Shown piece by piece: positions 26,728 through 35,161 of a stretch of 64,000 bases of DNA; the stretch's first letter is position 1; each line of letters begins with the position of its first letter. The DNA comes from Mucilaginibacter ginsenosidivorax (GTDB taxonomy: Bacteria; Bacteroidota; Bacteroidia; Sphingobacteriales; Sphingobacteriaceae). The stretch is taken from contig NZ_CP042437.1 of NCBI RefSeq assembly GCF_007971525.1, positions 1,426,001 to 1,490,000 of the forward strand. Reading direction: 5' to 3'. A program made the position numbers and the translations under genes. The notes beneath the pieces were generated by a model that saw only the letters and a list, made by a program, of their open reading frames with translations, had not been told where the DNA came from and did not search any database.

Positions 26728-27075
26728 TTATTTTTTATACAATTCAATTTTCCGCCCATCGGGGTCAATAACTACGCTCATTAAGCCAAATGTTGTTAAT
26801 ACTGGCTGTGCTGCAAATACAATGTTATTCTCCTTTAACAGTTCAATGATTGTATCAAAATTATCAATCTCAAAACCTAAGCGCAAGCTTTTATCTGCTT
26901 CGGTTTGGCTTTTTATAAGCGGATAAATTTCAATAACGGTTTCACCAACGGTAGCTGAATAATGATAAGGTGAATCACCATGTTTATGATAATCAAAAGT
27001 AAAACCTAATAGCTCATAAAATTTGGCAAGCTTTTGCATATCCCCTGTTCTTATTACCAATAGTTTTACTTTCAT
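26728..27075 (-). CDS. VOC-superfamily protein
   Basis: 115 residues, single glyoxalase-fold domain: LVIRTGDMQKLAKFYELLGF near the N terminus and VIDPDGRKIELYKK at the C terminus with the metal-ligand Glu. Not close in sequence to the VOC protein at 25307. Its stop is separated by one base from the start of the exported protein downstream. Confidence 0.85.
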   Translation of the reverse strand: MKVKLLVIRTGDMQKLAKFYELLGFTFDYHKHGDSPYHYSATVGETVIEIYPLIKSQTEADKSLRLGFEIDNFDTIIELLKENNIVFAAQPVLTTFGLMSVVIDPDGRKIELYKK

Positions 27076-27126
27076 GATGAATGACTCTCTCCGCCCCTGT
27101 AGTAAGCAATTACGCTCGTCGTAAAT

Positions 27127-27726
27127 TTATAAATCGACCCATATTTTTACATTTGCAGGCGGCCGCCGGGCCTTTTTATGTTCAATATATGCCTTTATTG
27201 TTGCGGCATCTTCTGCATCAGGTTGCAACCTTAAATACTCTTGGTAACTGGCAAACATCTGGTCGGTCTCGGCATACGTTAATCCTTCGGTTTTTAGCAG
27301 GTTGGCGTAGCATTTACCAATATACCAGTTGGCAGAGTAATATTGCCCACTCTGCTTATCAATTAAAGGTAAGGCCTTTAAAAATTCATTAACAGATTTT
27401 CTGTCCTGCGTATTTTCAAAATAACCTATTCCGCTGTACCAACGGGCTGCTACATTATTTGAATCATTTTTTAAAACCTGTTGAAGTACAATTTCAGATG
27501 CTGCAAACTTTTTTTGCTGAATCAGGGTAAGCCCCAGCTGACATTGATAAATAAGGTTTGTTGGATCGGCTTTGATCCCATCCCTAAACGCCCTCTCGGC
27601 TTTGCTTAACTGACCCTTATCTAAAAAGGTATTGCCTTTTTCCAGGTAATCTTCCTGAGCTAAACAGCTCATGGCAGCAGTTATTAAAATCAACGTTATG
27701 AGGGTATATTTTGCAAGACTTTTCAT
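27127..27726 (-). CDS. Exported TPR protein
   Basis: 199 residues: a signal peptide (to about SCLAQ, residue 23), then about three tetratricopeptide repeats (EKGNTFLDKGQLSKAERAFR, LIYQCQLGLTLIQQKKFAAS, AARWYSGIGYFENTQDRKSV) and a helical C-terminal part. It probably acts as a periplasmic protein-protein interaction scaffold. The neighbours do not suggest a pathway. Confidence 0.75.
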   Translation of the reverse strand: MKSLAKYTLITLILITAAMSCLAQEDYLEKGNTFLDKGQLSKAERAFRDGIKADPTNLIYQCQLGLTLIQQKKFAASEIVLQQVLKNDSNNVAARWYSGIGYFENTQDRKSVNEFLKALPLIDKQSGQYYSANWYIGKCYANLLKTEGLTYAETDQMFASYQEYLRLQPDAEDAATIKAYIEHKKARRPPANVKIWVDL

Positions 27727-27803
27727 ATGATAAAATTGGTTTTAACGTAATATTTTCTTGAGCTATTATGTTGTAGTGACAGCCCTCACTTTTTAGTCGT
27801 TCT

Positions 27804-28418
27804 TTACCGCCTCCTCATGGAGATATTTTGATGTACCCATCTCACCTCATCTTCGGGCGTTACTTTGTCTGCAGAACTATTTATTCTGCTGAATGTTGCC
27901 TGCGCATAATGATAAGGCCCGCTATCGTCAAAAAACGGGCCGACAACACCCAGCATCCATCCATTTTTTGCGGCCCAGTGAGGGGCATCAACTCGATATT
28001 TAAACACCTCATAATGTACAAAATTGCTATTGCCGTCAAAATCAATTGTCACCCGTTTTATGTGTTCAATTTCATCGGGACAGGCGTCAAGCTCCGTTGG
28101 AAACTCGAGCCAGACTACCAGGGCGCTTTCTGCACCCTTTAAAAGCGTAAAATATTCTGCAGGGAAAAGCTCGGCCTTATCATATTTTTTTAGGAGATGA
28201 TAAGCATCATGCCTTGTAAGTATATTTTGCGCAAATGGTAAAACATCACTTGTTGATATTTCAGTTTCGCTGTTCAACTGATCAAAAAGTGGCTGGATCC
28301 TGTTAAATCGCAGGCTTTCGAGTTCTTTTCGTTTCGCCGTTACTTTTAAAAGGCGGTAAACAACAAAACCGATGATGGCAAAAACAATAGCGCCGACGAT
28401 GATAAATAGTATTTCCAT
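27804..28418 (-). CDS. Membrane-anchored protein of unknown function
   Basis: 204 residues with one N-terminal transmembrane helix (MEILFIIVGAIVFAIIGFVV) followed by a soluble domain with no recognised family. The domain has VVWLEFPTELDACPDEIEHI, VTIDFDGNSNFVHYEVFKYR and a Trp-rich PHWAAKNGWMLGVVGPF. Probably a real gene from its start, composition and lack of overlap. Confidence 0.55.
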   Translation of the reverse strand: MEILFIIVGAIVFAIIGFVVYRLLKVTAKRKELESLRFNRIQPLFDQLNSETEISTSDVLPFAQNILTRHDAYHLLKKYDKAELFPAEYFTLLKGAESALVVWLEFPTELDACPDEIEHIKRVTIDFDGNSNFVHYEVFKYRVDAPHWAAKNGWMLGVVGPFFDDSGPYHYAQATFSRINSSADKVTPEDEVRWVHQNISMRRR

Positions 28419-28586
28419 TTTAGTATGAATATAAATTTAAAAAACGATTTTTTTCATGCCGGGCAAGCATATCTTTCCAACTAAAAATCGCATAGCGTTA
28501 AATTCCAAAATGCTGGCGTTTTACAATGATATTAACAGACATTAATTAACTTTAAGCTTAGATTACAGACTAAACGACACACAAAT

Positions 28587-28781
28587 ATGGCTACAGAAAA
28601 CTTAAAAGATGGAGACAATTGTAAAGTTATAGGTGGAACCCATGCCGGAAAATCAGGCAAAGTACGTGATATAAACACCAGTAAAACCGGGCACATTACC
28701 ATTACCGTGGTACAAGAAAACGGCGACCGGTTTAAAACATTAGGTAAGAATGTGGTGGTGATACCTCAGGAAAATCCCTAA
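28587..28781 (+). CDS. Small KOW-motif protein
   Basis: 64 residues made almost wholly of one KOW motif (DGDNCKVIGGTHAGKSGKVR then DINTSKTGHITITVVQENGD), the RNA- and protein-binding fold found in ribosomal L24, NusG and S4e. The similarity to the S4e/L24 KOW suggests it binds ribosomes or RNA polymerase; inference only. It stands alone between a membrane protein and pruA. Confidence 0.8.
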   Translation: MATENLKDGDNCKVIGGTHAGKSGKVRDINTSKTGHITITVVQENGDRFKTLGKNVVVIPQENP

Positions 28782-28849
28782 AATATAGCCCCAATCCTTC
28801 CCTATCAACATTTTGACACTCCCCTCACCCATCGTCAATCACAAATGCC

Positions 28850-28857
28850 TATCTTTG
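28850..28857 (+). promoter_or_regulatory. -7 box of pruA
   Basis: TATCTTTG matches TAnnTTTG and lies 22 bp before the pruA ATG; the -33 element is weak. Confidence 0.5.
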
Positions 28858-28879
28858 ACCTATTAATTGACGACCCATT

Positions 28880-30517
28880 ATGCTTAAAGGATTTTTTAAT
28901 GTCCCGGCTCCTGTAAACGAGCCGGTTTTAAACTATGGACCCAGAAGTTTAGAGCGTGTAGCCCTCAAGGCTGCTTTAGACGAGGCCCGCGCGCAACAGT
29001 TAGATATACCTATGTACATTGGCGCGCAGGAAGTACGCACCGGCACAAAGCTGGAAATTCGCCCGCCGCATGATCATAAACACCTGTTAGCTACCTTTAG
29101 CGAGGGTGATGCCAGCCATGTAACCGCCGCCATTGATGCGGCCCTTGCCGCTAAAGCCGACTGGGAAAACCTGCCCTGGGAACAACGTGCCGCCATATTT
29201 TTAAAAGCTGCCGACTTGATTGCCGGTCCGTACCGTGCTGCTATAAACGCGGCTACCATGCTTGGTCAATCAAAAAACGCCTACCAGGCCGAGATCGATT
29301 CGGCTTGCGAGCTGATAGATTTTCTGCGTTTTAACGTGGAGTACATGACCGAAATTTACAAACAACAGCCACCCGTATCGGGCAAAGGCGTTTGGAACCG
29401 TTTGGAACAACGTCCGCTTGAAGGTTTTGTGTTTGCATTAACCCCGTTCAACTTTACAGCCATAGCGGGTAATTTACCTGCATCGGCCGCCATGATGGGC
29501 AACGTAGTAGTTTGGAAACCTGCTTACACGCAGATCTATGCTGCTAACGTGATCATGAAAATATTCAAAGAAGCCGGTGTACCTGCTGGTGTTATCAACC
29601 TGATTTATGTTGATGGCCCTGTTGCCGGCGAAGTAATATTTAACCACCCCGATTTTGCGGGCATCCACTTCACCGGATCGACCAAGGTTTTCCAAAACAT
29701 CTGGCAAACTATTGGTACCAACATCCACAAATACAAAACCTACCCGCGCATTGTAGGCGAAACCGGCGGTAAAGATTTTGTGCTTGCCCACCCAAGCGCC
29801 AATGCCGACGTAGTGAGCACAGCCCTTGTTCGTGGTGCTTTTGAATACCAGGGGCAAAAATGTTCTGCGGCTTCAAGGGCTTATATCCCTGCCTCGTTAT
29901 GGCCTGCGGTAAAAGCAAACATGCTGCGCGATATTACCTCATTTAAAATGGGCCCGGTGGAGGATTTTGAAAACTTTATCAATGCCGTTATAACCGAAGT
30001 ATCTTTTGATAAACTGGCCAAATACATTGATGCTGCCAAAACAGATGAAGGCGTTGAAGTTGTTGCCGGCGGCAGCTACGATAAAACCAAAGGCTGGTTT
30101 GTGGAGCCAACCGTATTGAAAGTTGATGACCCATACTATGTAACCATGTGCGAAGAGCTTTTTGGCCCCGTGTTAACCATTTACGTGTACGAGGACGATC
30201 AATTTGATGAGGTGCTTAACATTGTAGATAAAACTTCCATTTACGCCCTTACAGGCTCTATTATCTCGCAGGACCGTTATGCCATTGCCAAAGCAACCCA
30301 GCATTTACGCAACGCCGCAGGTAACTTTTATATTAATGATAAACCTACAGGCGCCGTTGTTGGCCAGCAGCCATTTGGCGGTGCAAGAGGATCGGGCACT
30401 AATGATAAAGCAGGTTCGATGATTAACCTGTTGCGCTGGGTATCTCCGCGCACTATCAAAGAAACCTTTGATCCGCCGACAGATTACAGGTACCCGTTTT
30501 TGGCTAAGGAATTGTAG
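28880..30517 (+). CDS. pruA: L-glutamate gamma-semialdehyde (1-pyrroline-5-carboxylate) dehydrogenase
   Basis: 545-residue NAD-dependent enzyme of proline breakdown; oxidises glutamate semialdehyde to glutamate. Aldehyde dehydrogenase fold: ALTPFNFTAIAGNLPASAAM (cofactor), HFTGSTKVFQ, ETGGKDFVLAHPSA (general-base Glu), GAFEYQGQKCSAASRAYIP (catalytic Cys) and NAAGNFYINDKPTGAVVGQQ. The PFGGARGSGTNDKAG block and the length match the stand-alone, eukaryote-like P5CDH used in Bacteroidota. The proline dehydrogenase gene is not adjacent. A REP-like repeat starts 5 bp past the stop. Confidence 0.95.
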   Translation: MLKGFFNVPAPVNEPVLNYGPRSLERVALKAALDEARAQQLDIPMYIGAQEVRTGTKLEIRPPHDHKHLLATFSEGDASHVTAAIDAALAAKADWENLPWEQRAAIFLKAADLIAGPYRAAINAATMLGQSKNAYQAEIDSACELIDFLRFNVEYMTEIYKQQPPVSGKGVWNRLEQRPLEGFVFALTPFNFTAIAGNLPASAAMMGNVVVWKPAYTQIYAANVIMKIFKEAGVPAGVINLIYVDGPVAGEVIFNHPDFAGIHFTGSTKVFQNIWQTIGTNIHKYKTYPRIVGETGGKDFVLAHPSANADVVSTALVRGAFEYQGQKCSAASRAYIPASLWPAVKANMLRDITSFKMGPVEDFENFINAVITEVSFDKLAKYIDAAKTDEGVEVVAGGSYDKTKGWFVEPTVLKVDDPYYVTMCEELFGPVLTIYVYEDDQFDEVLNIVDKTSIYALTGSIISQDRYAIAKATQHLRNAAGNFYINDKPTGAVVGQQPFGGARGSGTNDKAGSMINLLRWVSPRTIKETFDPPTDYRYPFLAKEL

Positions 30518-30521
30518 ACTC

Positions 30522-30559
30522 AGGCCCCACCCAAACCCTCCCCTGAAGGGAGAGGGCTT
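30522..30559. repeat. REP-like palindrome after pruA
   Basis: AGGCCCCACCCAAACCCTCC then CCTGAAGGGAGAGGGCTT: a GCCCC head and a CCCTCCCCTGAAGGGAGAGGG hairpin region. Same family design as 6171-6197, 10494-10522 and 34683-34721. Confidence 0.65.
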
Positions 30560-30563
30560 AAAA

Positions 30564-30605
30564 AACAACAAGAGGTTGTATCTTTCGATGCAGCCTCTTG
30601 TTGTT
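30564..30605. terminator. Bidirectional terminator between pruA and the serine hydrolase gene
   Basis: A perfect 12-bp stem AACAACAAGAGG / CCTCTTGTTGTT continues inward with mismatches around a TTTC loop. It lies between convergent genes. The flanking T runs are modest. Confidence 0.65.
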
Positions 30606-30646
30606 ATATTGTATTATGTTTGAAACTGTTTGTCGGCGAAAGGAGC

Positions 30647-32077
30647 TTATTGTAGTTTCTTCAAAATATTTATCCCAACCATATCTACTGTTTCGCCGCA
30701 GTTTGATAATACCACAACGGCAAGATTTTTCTCGTGGTTAAAAGCTAAAAACGAACTGCTGCCAAACGTACCGCCATTATGAAAAATGTACTCTACGCCG
30801 TTTACAGTAATAATATGCCAGGCCAGGCCCAGTTTAGCGTCTTTTTTAAAAGTTAACTGGTGGGTTAATTCCAGCGCTTTACCTAATTTATCGTCAGGCG
30901 GATTCATATTGGCTTTAACATAGGTCAGCAAGTCGTTAACCGATGAATGTAAAGCCCCACAAGGCGCCAGGGCATCAAAGTCCCATAAAGGTGTTGCATT
31001 GCCTTCAGTATTATAAACAATAGCTTCACGGGCCTGTAAGGCAGCTGTTAAATGTTGTGCTGTGCTCTCCATTTTTAATGGTTTGCAAATAACATCGGCC
31101 ACCAGCTGATCGTAAGTTTTACCGCTCACCTGCGCAAGTATGGTTCCTAACAAACCCACGGCTAAATTAGAATACGCATACTGTTCGCCCGGTACACTGT
31201 TTAGCTTACAGGTTTTTAGATAAGCAAACAGGAGCTTTTTATTATATTGCTTATAGGGATTAAGGGGATCGGTGTTGGCAGGCAAATTATCCGGCATGCG
31301 TTCCAACCCGGACGTGTGGTTGCTTAAAGTAAGCAGTGTAATACCCTTTAAATTTGGATTGGCCGCTACAGAATCGGGCAGGTATTTGGTAATGGGGTCG
31401 TTCAGTTTTAACTTGCCTTCATTTACATAGTAGGCCAAAATAACCGATGTGAAAGTTTTGGTGATAGAACCAATCTCGAAGATAGTATTGGCGTCGGGCA
31501 GGTTACTTTTGCCTTTGGCAGTTTCGCCATACCCGTAAGTGTTAATGTTATTATCTTTTAAAACACCAATACTGAGGCCGGCGGTATTAGCCTGTTCAAT
31601 GTAAGGAGAAACAGCTTCTGCTACCGCGTTATCTATAATGGTAAGCATTTTGTTCGACGTTGCAGCCCGTTCTATCCTGTGGGCTGTAGCCTCTTTAAAT
31701 GGCTGAAAAAGCAAAATATCAATCTTGTTAGCCTGATCAAGGCCTATCAGCAATTGTAAAGTAACACTGTTGAAGATCACTTTATAAGTAGCTACCTTAT
31801 TATTTACAAAACTGACCAATGATGATCCCCTGATCTCGCCCAGCGGAAAAAGCTGTTTCTCGCTCACATTCCCAAATGCGGTACGGCTTAGCTGCGCTTT
31901 GAAGCTATCGCCCGCAAGGGCATATATGGAATCGGCCTGTTTGGCATTAAAGTAGTGTTTTACCAAAGCGAATACCGAATCGGTTTTGCGCTGCTGGATG
32001 CTTTGGGCAGATGCGGAAGACGAAATCATCGAAAATACGATGAGTATAATTAAACAATAGTGCGTTTGAGATTTCAT
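30647..32077 (-). CDS. Exported serine hydrolase (class C beta-lactamase family) with N-terminal DUF3887-like domain
   Basis: 476 residues from the ATG at 32077, which gives a proper signal peptide ending SASAQ; the frame is open 18 codons further up. The N-terminal ~110 residues after the signal resemble DUF3887 (VKHYFNAKQADSIYALAGDS). Then comes a beta-lactamase/DD-peptidase domain with GSITK (Ser-x-x-Lys), YAYSN (Tyr-x-Asn) and HNGGTFG where the family usually has HTG or HNG. Periplasmic; substrate unknown. It follows the membrane protein gene by 16 bp and may be cotranscribed with pyrB. Confidence 0.87.
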   Translation of the reverse strand: MKSQTHYCLIILIVFSMISSSASAQSIQQRKTDSVFALVKHYFNAKQADSIYALAGDSFKAQLSRTAFGNVSEKQLFPLGEIRGSSLVSFVNNKVATYKVIFNSVTLQLLIGLDQANKIDILLFQPFKEATAHRIERAATSNKMLTIIDNAVAEAVSPYIEQANTAGLSIGVLKDNNINTYGYGETAKGKSNLPDANTIFEIGSITKTFTSVILAYYVNEGKLKLNDPITKYLPDSVAANPNLKGITLLTLSNHTSGLERMPDNLPANTDPLNPYKQYNKKLLFAYLKTCKLNSVPGEQYAYSNLAVGLLGTILAQVSGKTYDQLVADVICKPLKMESTAQHLTAALQAREAIVYNTEGNATPLWDFDALAPCGALHSSVNDLLTYVKANMNPPDDKLGKALELTHQLTFKKDAKLGLAWHIITVNGVEYIFHNGGTFGSSSFLAFNHEKNLAVVVLSNCGETVDMVGINILKKLQ

Positions 32078-32093
32078 CTTTGATAGTTTTAAT

Positions 32094-32633
32094 CTATTGG
32101 TCGTCAAGTAACATCTGCTGAAAATCTTCACTCAACGGATCGGTCAGTTTCACAAATCTGCCTTCATTATATGGCCATCTTATCCTGTTTATTATAATTC
32201 CGATTACAGCACCGGTTAAATAGGTATAACCTATGAACGCAAACATGTTTCCGGGCTCATCAACAAGGTTTTGAAACTTAACAATTGATGTAGCTATCAG
32301 CAATACGCTTATACCCAACCATAAATAAGCTCCCAGAATTACACCGCCATCAGTGATGCAATATAACCACAAGCCTTTTTTGCGGATCTCATCCCACTGT
32401 TTAACAAAATTGATATTATAAATATCATCCGGAGTAAGGCCTTTGGCTTTTAAGCTATTAATATAAGATTGCCTTGCTTCATAATGATAATAATCACGGG
32501 CTATAGATAAAAGGAAAAAAAACAGGATATATGAGGAATGATCAAAGTATACCAACACCAAAATGAAAGGAAGGGCAATAATGGTGCTTTTATAATTCGA
32601 TCTGATAAATGATTTAAGCAGTCCCCTCCTCAT
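32094..32633 (-). CDS. Multi-pass membrane protein of unknown function
   Basis: 179 residues with about four hydrophobic segments in two pairs (IIALPFILVLVYF, YILFFFLLSI, DGGVILGAYLWLGISVLLIA, FAFIGYTYLTGAVIGIII), a short basic N terminus (MRRGLLKSF) and an acidic C terminus. No domain recognised. Its start lies 3 bp past the pyrB stop and its stop 16 bp before the serine hydrolase, so the three genes look like one transcript. Confidence 0.55.
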   Translation of the reverse strand: MRRGLLKSFIRSNYKSTIIALPFILVLVYFDHSSYILFFFLLSIARDYYHYEARQSYINSLKAKGLTPDDIYNINFVKQWDEIRKKGLWLYCITDGGVILGAYLWLGISVLLIATSIVKFQNLVDEPGNMFAFIGYTYLTGAVIGIIINRIRWPYNEGRFVKLTDPLSEDFQQMLLDDQ

Positions 32634-32636
32634 TTT

Positions 32637-33563
32637 TTATGGTGTTTGCCCAGCCAGCAGGTACAGCACGGCCATCCTCACGGCCACACCATTCTCTACC
32701 TGGTCTAATATGATAGATTGTTTGCTATCTGCTACGTCGCTGGTAATTTCCACCCCGCGATTGATTGGGCCGGGGTGCATTACGGTGATCTCCTTATCTA
32801 ACGAATCCAATATAGTTTTATTGAGTCCGAAAAGCATGGTATATTCCCTTAAAGATGGGAAATACTTAATATCCTGGCGCTCCAGCTGGATGCGAAGCAT
32901 GTTGGCCACATCGCACCAGTTTAAGGCTTTGATCAGGTTATGCTCAACCTTAACACCTAATGAGCCAATATATTTAGGAATCAGCGTTGTGGGCCCGCAT
33001 ACCATCACCTCGGCACCCAATTGTTTAAGGCAAAGTATGTTTGAAAGTGCTACGCGCGAATGCAAAATGTCGCCCACAATCACCACCTTTTTACCGGCTA
33101 CATCGCCGTATTTTTCACGGATAGAAAAAGCATCAAGCAAAGCCTGCGTAGGGTGCTCATGTGCACCATCACCGGCGTTCACTATCTGGGCTTTTACATG
33201 TTTGGATAAGAAGATGCCGGCACCTGCATAAGGATGGCGCATCACCACCATATCCACCTTCATGGCCAGGATGTTGTTTACCGTATCTATCAGGGTTTCG
33301 CCTTTACTTACCGACGAAGACGATGCCGCGAAGTTCACCACATCTGCCGAAAGCCGCTTCTCTGCCAGCTCGAACGATAAACGGGTACGGGTAGAATTCT
33401 CAAAAAATATGTTGGCAATGGTTACATCGCGTAAAGAAGGCACTTTCTTTATCGGTCGGTTTAAAACGGATTTAAAGGTATCGGCCGTTTCAAATATCAA
33501 CTCAATATCTGCCCGGTTTAAATCTTTTATGCCTAATAAGTGCCTTGTGCTTAGTCCTGCCAT
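32637..33563 (-). CDS. pyrB: Aspartate carbamoyltransferase catalytic subunit
   Basis: Joins carbamoyl phosphate and aspartate in pyrimidine synthesis. 308 residues of normal length: carbamoyl-phosphate loop FENSTRTRLSFELAEKRL (S-T-R-T-R), MRHPYAGAG, HAHPTQALLD-type loop (HEHPTQALLDAFSI), and HPGPINRGVEI. No regulatory pyrI is adjacent. It would normally directly follow pyrR; here a 524-bp inverted-repeat unit (33571-34094) has come between, ending 7 bp before this gene's start codon. Confidence 0.97.
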   Translation of the reverse strand: MAGLSTRHLLGIKDLNRADIELIFETADTFKSVLNRPIKKVPSLRDVTIANIFFENSTRTRLSFELAEKRLSADVVNFAASSSSVSKGETLIDTVNNILAMKVDMVVMRHPYAGAGIFLSKHVKAQIVNAGDGAHEHPTQALLDAFSIREKYGDVAGKKVVIVGDILHSRVALSNILCLKQLGAEVMVCGPTTLIPKYIGSLGVKVEHNLIKALNWCDVANMLRIQLERQDIKYFPSLREYTMLFGLNKTILDSLDKEITVMHPGPINRGVEITSDVADSKQSIILDQVENGVAVRMAVLYLLAGQTP

Positions 33564-33570
33564 GATGTTT

Positions 33571-33610
33571 AATAATATCGAACACTGAATATCGAATGTC
33601 GAATGATGAA
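33571..33610. repeat. Left 40-bp inverted repeat of the four-helix unit
   Basis: AATAATATCGAACACTGAAT then ATCGAATGTCGAATGATGAA; it contains two ATATCGAA repeats. Pairs with 34055-34094 with two mismatches. Confidence 0.85.
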
Positions 33611-33660
33611 GTAATTTTAAATTAAGAAGTACTTGTATTATTCGGTATTGATAAATGTCG

Positions 33661-34032
33661 TTATTGTGCTTTTATGTTGTTTTTCTTAGCTGTCTCTATA
33701 CTCTTTACAAAAATTGCCGTCAGTTGATTACATTCATTTATTGCGATAGCTGTATTTTCAACGTTATGCATCCCTCGTCTTTTGATAATCTTCAGAGAAA
33801 TCATAGATTCTCTCAATTCTTTAAGAATGACCTTCATTTTATGAATGAAATCATTCCTTGATTCTGCCGATTGAGCCTCTCCATAATTTAGCGCTGGGGA
33901 ACATCCTGATCGAACCAATTGACCGGCTATATAATTACCGAGCCTCGTATTTGGTAATGCTTCAACAATGTCGGCTATAAGAACTGCAAAATCGATAAGT
34001 CGTTCCTCTAAATCGTACTTAACGTTACTCAT
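33661..34032 (-). CDS. Four-helix-bundle protein (S23 / rRNA intervening-sequence type)
   Basis: 123 residues of the S23/IVP family: EERLIDFAVLIADIVEALPN then TRLGNYIAGQLVRSGCSPAL, NYGEAQSAESRNDFIHKMKV then ILKELRESMISLKIIKRRGM. The family was first found inside intervening sequences of 23S rRNA genes and is related to the Avd protein of diversity-generating retroelements; it forms pentameric helical bundles. Its function is unknown. Here it is the sole cargo of an inverted-repeat unit. Confidence 0.88.
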   Translation of the reverse strand: MSNVKYDLEERLIDFAVLIADIVEALPNTRLGNYIAGQLVRSGCSPALNYGEAQSAESRNDFIHKMKVILKELRESMISLKIIKRRGMHNVENTAIAINECNQLTAIFVKSIETAKKNNIKAQ

Positions 34033-34054
34033 TTATTTCAAAGTTCTTATTTCT

Positions 34055-34094
34055 TTCATTATTCGACGTTCGATATTCAGTGTTCGATATTATT
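34055..34094. repeat. Right 40-bp inverted repeat of the four-helix unit
   Basis: TTCATTATTCGACGTTCGAT then ATTCAGTGTTCGATATTATT; reverse complement of 33571-33610 at 38/40. It begins one base after the pyrR stop codon when read on the minus strand. Confidence 0.85.
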
Positions 34095-34095
34095 T

Positions 34096-34641
34096 CTATT
34101 CCCTTTCTGATATTAATACTATCTTATCCTCCCCGTCGGTATCCTTCCAACTCACCACAACTTTCTGCGATGCAATAGAGTCAACTTCAATTCCAACGTA
34201 ATCTGCCGCTACTGGTATATGTCTTGAGTACCTTCTGTCAACCAGTGCCAGCAATTCTACCTTCTCGGGCCGGCCAAATGCCTGCATTGCGTCCATGGCT
34301 GCACGGATGGTGCGCCCTGTCCAAAGTACATCGTCCATCATGATCACTTTTTTGCCTTCGATGATAAAATCAATCTTGGTTTGATTGGGCACCAATGGCG
34401 ATCCCTGGCGGCGAAAATCGTCGCGGTAAAAGGTGATATCAAGGTCGCCCTGCATAATTTTACTTTCGGGGAGGATTTTGCGGAGTTCTTCTGCAACGCG
34501 GCGGGCCAGGTAAATGCCCCGTGGTTGAATACCAATTAATACCGAGCGTGAAAAATCATTATGGTTTTCAATTAACTGGCGGCACAAACGTTGTATGGTG
34601 ATCTGAAATTTCTGTCCGTCGAGCAGCGTTAGATTTTGCAT
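34096..34641 (-). CDS. pyrR: Bifunctional pyr operon regulator / uracil phosphoribosyltransferase
   Basis: 181 residues from the ATG at 34641; the open frame runs 7 codons further to a TTG. PRTase fold with the PRPP loop VIMMDDVLWTGRTIRAAMDA, plus LIGIQPRGIYLARRVAEEL and DITFYRDDFRRQG. PyrR proteins bind pyr mRNA leaders or have UPRTase activity; which applies here is unknown. pyrB follows on the same strand, now separated by the four-helix unit. Confidence 0.93.
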   Translation of the reverse strand: MQNLTLLDGQKFQITIQRLCRQLIENHNDFSRSVLIGIQPRGIYLARRVAEELRKILPESKIMQGDLDITFYRDDFRRQGSPLVPNQTKIDFIIEGKKVIMMDDVLWTGRTIRAAMDAMQAFGRPEKVELLALVDRRYSRHIPVAADYVGIEVDSIASQKVVVSWKDTDGEDKIVLISERE

Positions 34642-34682
34642 CGTATGGGTGGATTTGGGCAAAAATAGTAAATAGTTTTGAA

Positions 34683-34721
34683 AGCCCCCTCTAAATCTCC
34701 CCCGGAAGGGGAGACTTTTTT
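34683..34721. repeat. Solitary REP-like unit matching the leuS element arms
   Basis: AGCCCCCTCTAAATCTCCCC then CGGAAGGGGAGACTTTTTT: the same as the arms at 15817-15853 and 16287-16323 except GGAA for GGTA in the loop, with a T run at the end. It lies between pyrR and the ACT-domain gene, with no nuclease domain attached. Confidence 0.9.
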
Positions 34722-34757
34722 AAATCACAGTAAATCTCATACTTTGGGTAAAAAATA

Positions 34758-35153
34758 TTATTTATCGGCTAAATTCTTCAAAGCTGCCATTGCCCGCTCC
34801 GCATCTTTTTTGGCCACAAAAATATGGTCGTGATAATAGGCGGCAACTACATTACAGCTTATTGCTTCTTTGGCCAAAGCGGCAGCAAAAGCGGCTGTAA
34901 GGCCGGTGGCTTCTAATGAAGAATGGATGGTTAGGGTAATCCAGGCGGCAATGTATTCGTATTTTAAGCCAAGTTGATCGGCAATTTCCTTTTTAAGGAT
35001 AACTGTAACGGCCTCCTCTTCCTTAAAAATGCCCAAAACGTTTTTGATATCAATAGTATCAATATCGGTAACGGTACAATAAACATAATCCCCCTCATTC
35101 AATAAGGGTGTCATGTTTCTCAATAGGTTGTCGAGGTTGGTTTCTCCGGCCAT
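34758..35153 (-). CDS. ACT-domain protein
   Basis: 131 residues with paired ACT-like modules: DYVYCTVTDIDTIDIKNVLG then IFKEEEAVTVILKKE, and WITLTIHSSLEATGLTAAFA then AALAKEAISCNVVAAYYHDH. Related stand-alone ACT proteins bind amino acids, but the ligand here is unknown. Cytoplasmic. Its start lies 8 bp after the kptA stop, so the pair is an operon. Confidence 0.8.
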   Translation of the reverse strand: MAGETNLDNLLRNMTPLLNEGDYVYCTVTDIDTIDIKNVLGIFKEEEAVTVILKKEIADQLGLKYEYIAAWITLTIHSSLEATGLTAAFAAALAKEAISCNVVAAYYHDHIFVAKKDAERAMAALKNLADK

Positions 35154-35161
35154 GGATTAAA

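Larger units (their letters stand above)
33571..34094. mobile_element. Inverted-repeat-bounded unit carrying a four-helix-bundle gene
   Basis: Bounded by 40-bp inverted repeats, 33571-33610 and 34055-34094, that match at 38 of 40 bases (core AATATCGAACACTGAATATC). The only gene inside is the S23-type protein. There is no transposase. The unit begins one base after the pyrR stop codon and ends 7 bp before the pyrB start. I infer a clean insertion into a pyrR-pyrB operon, by analogy with the leuS element but with unrelated ends. Confidence 0.75.
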
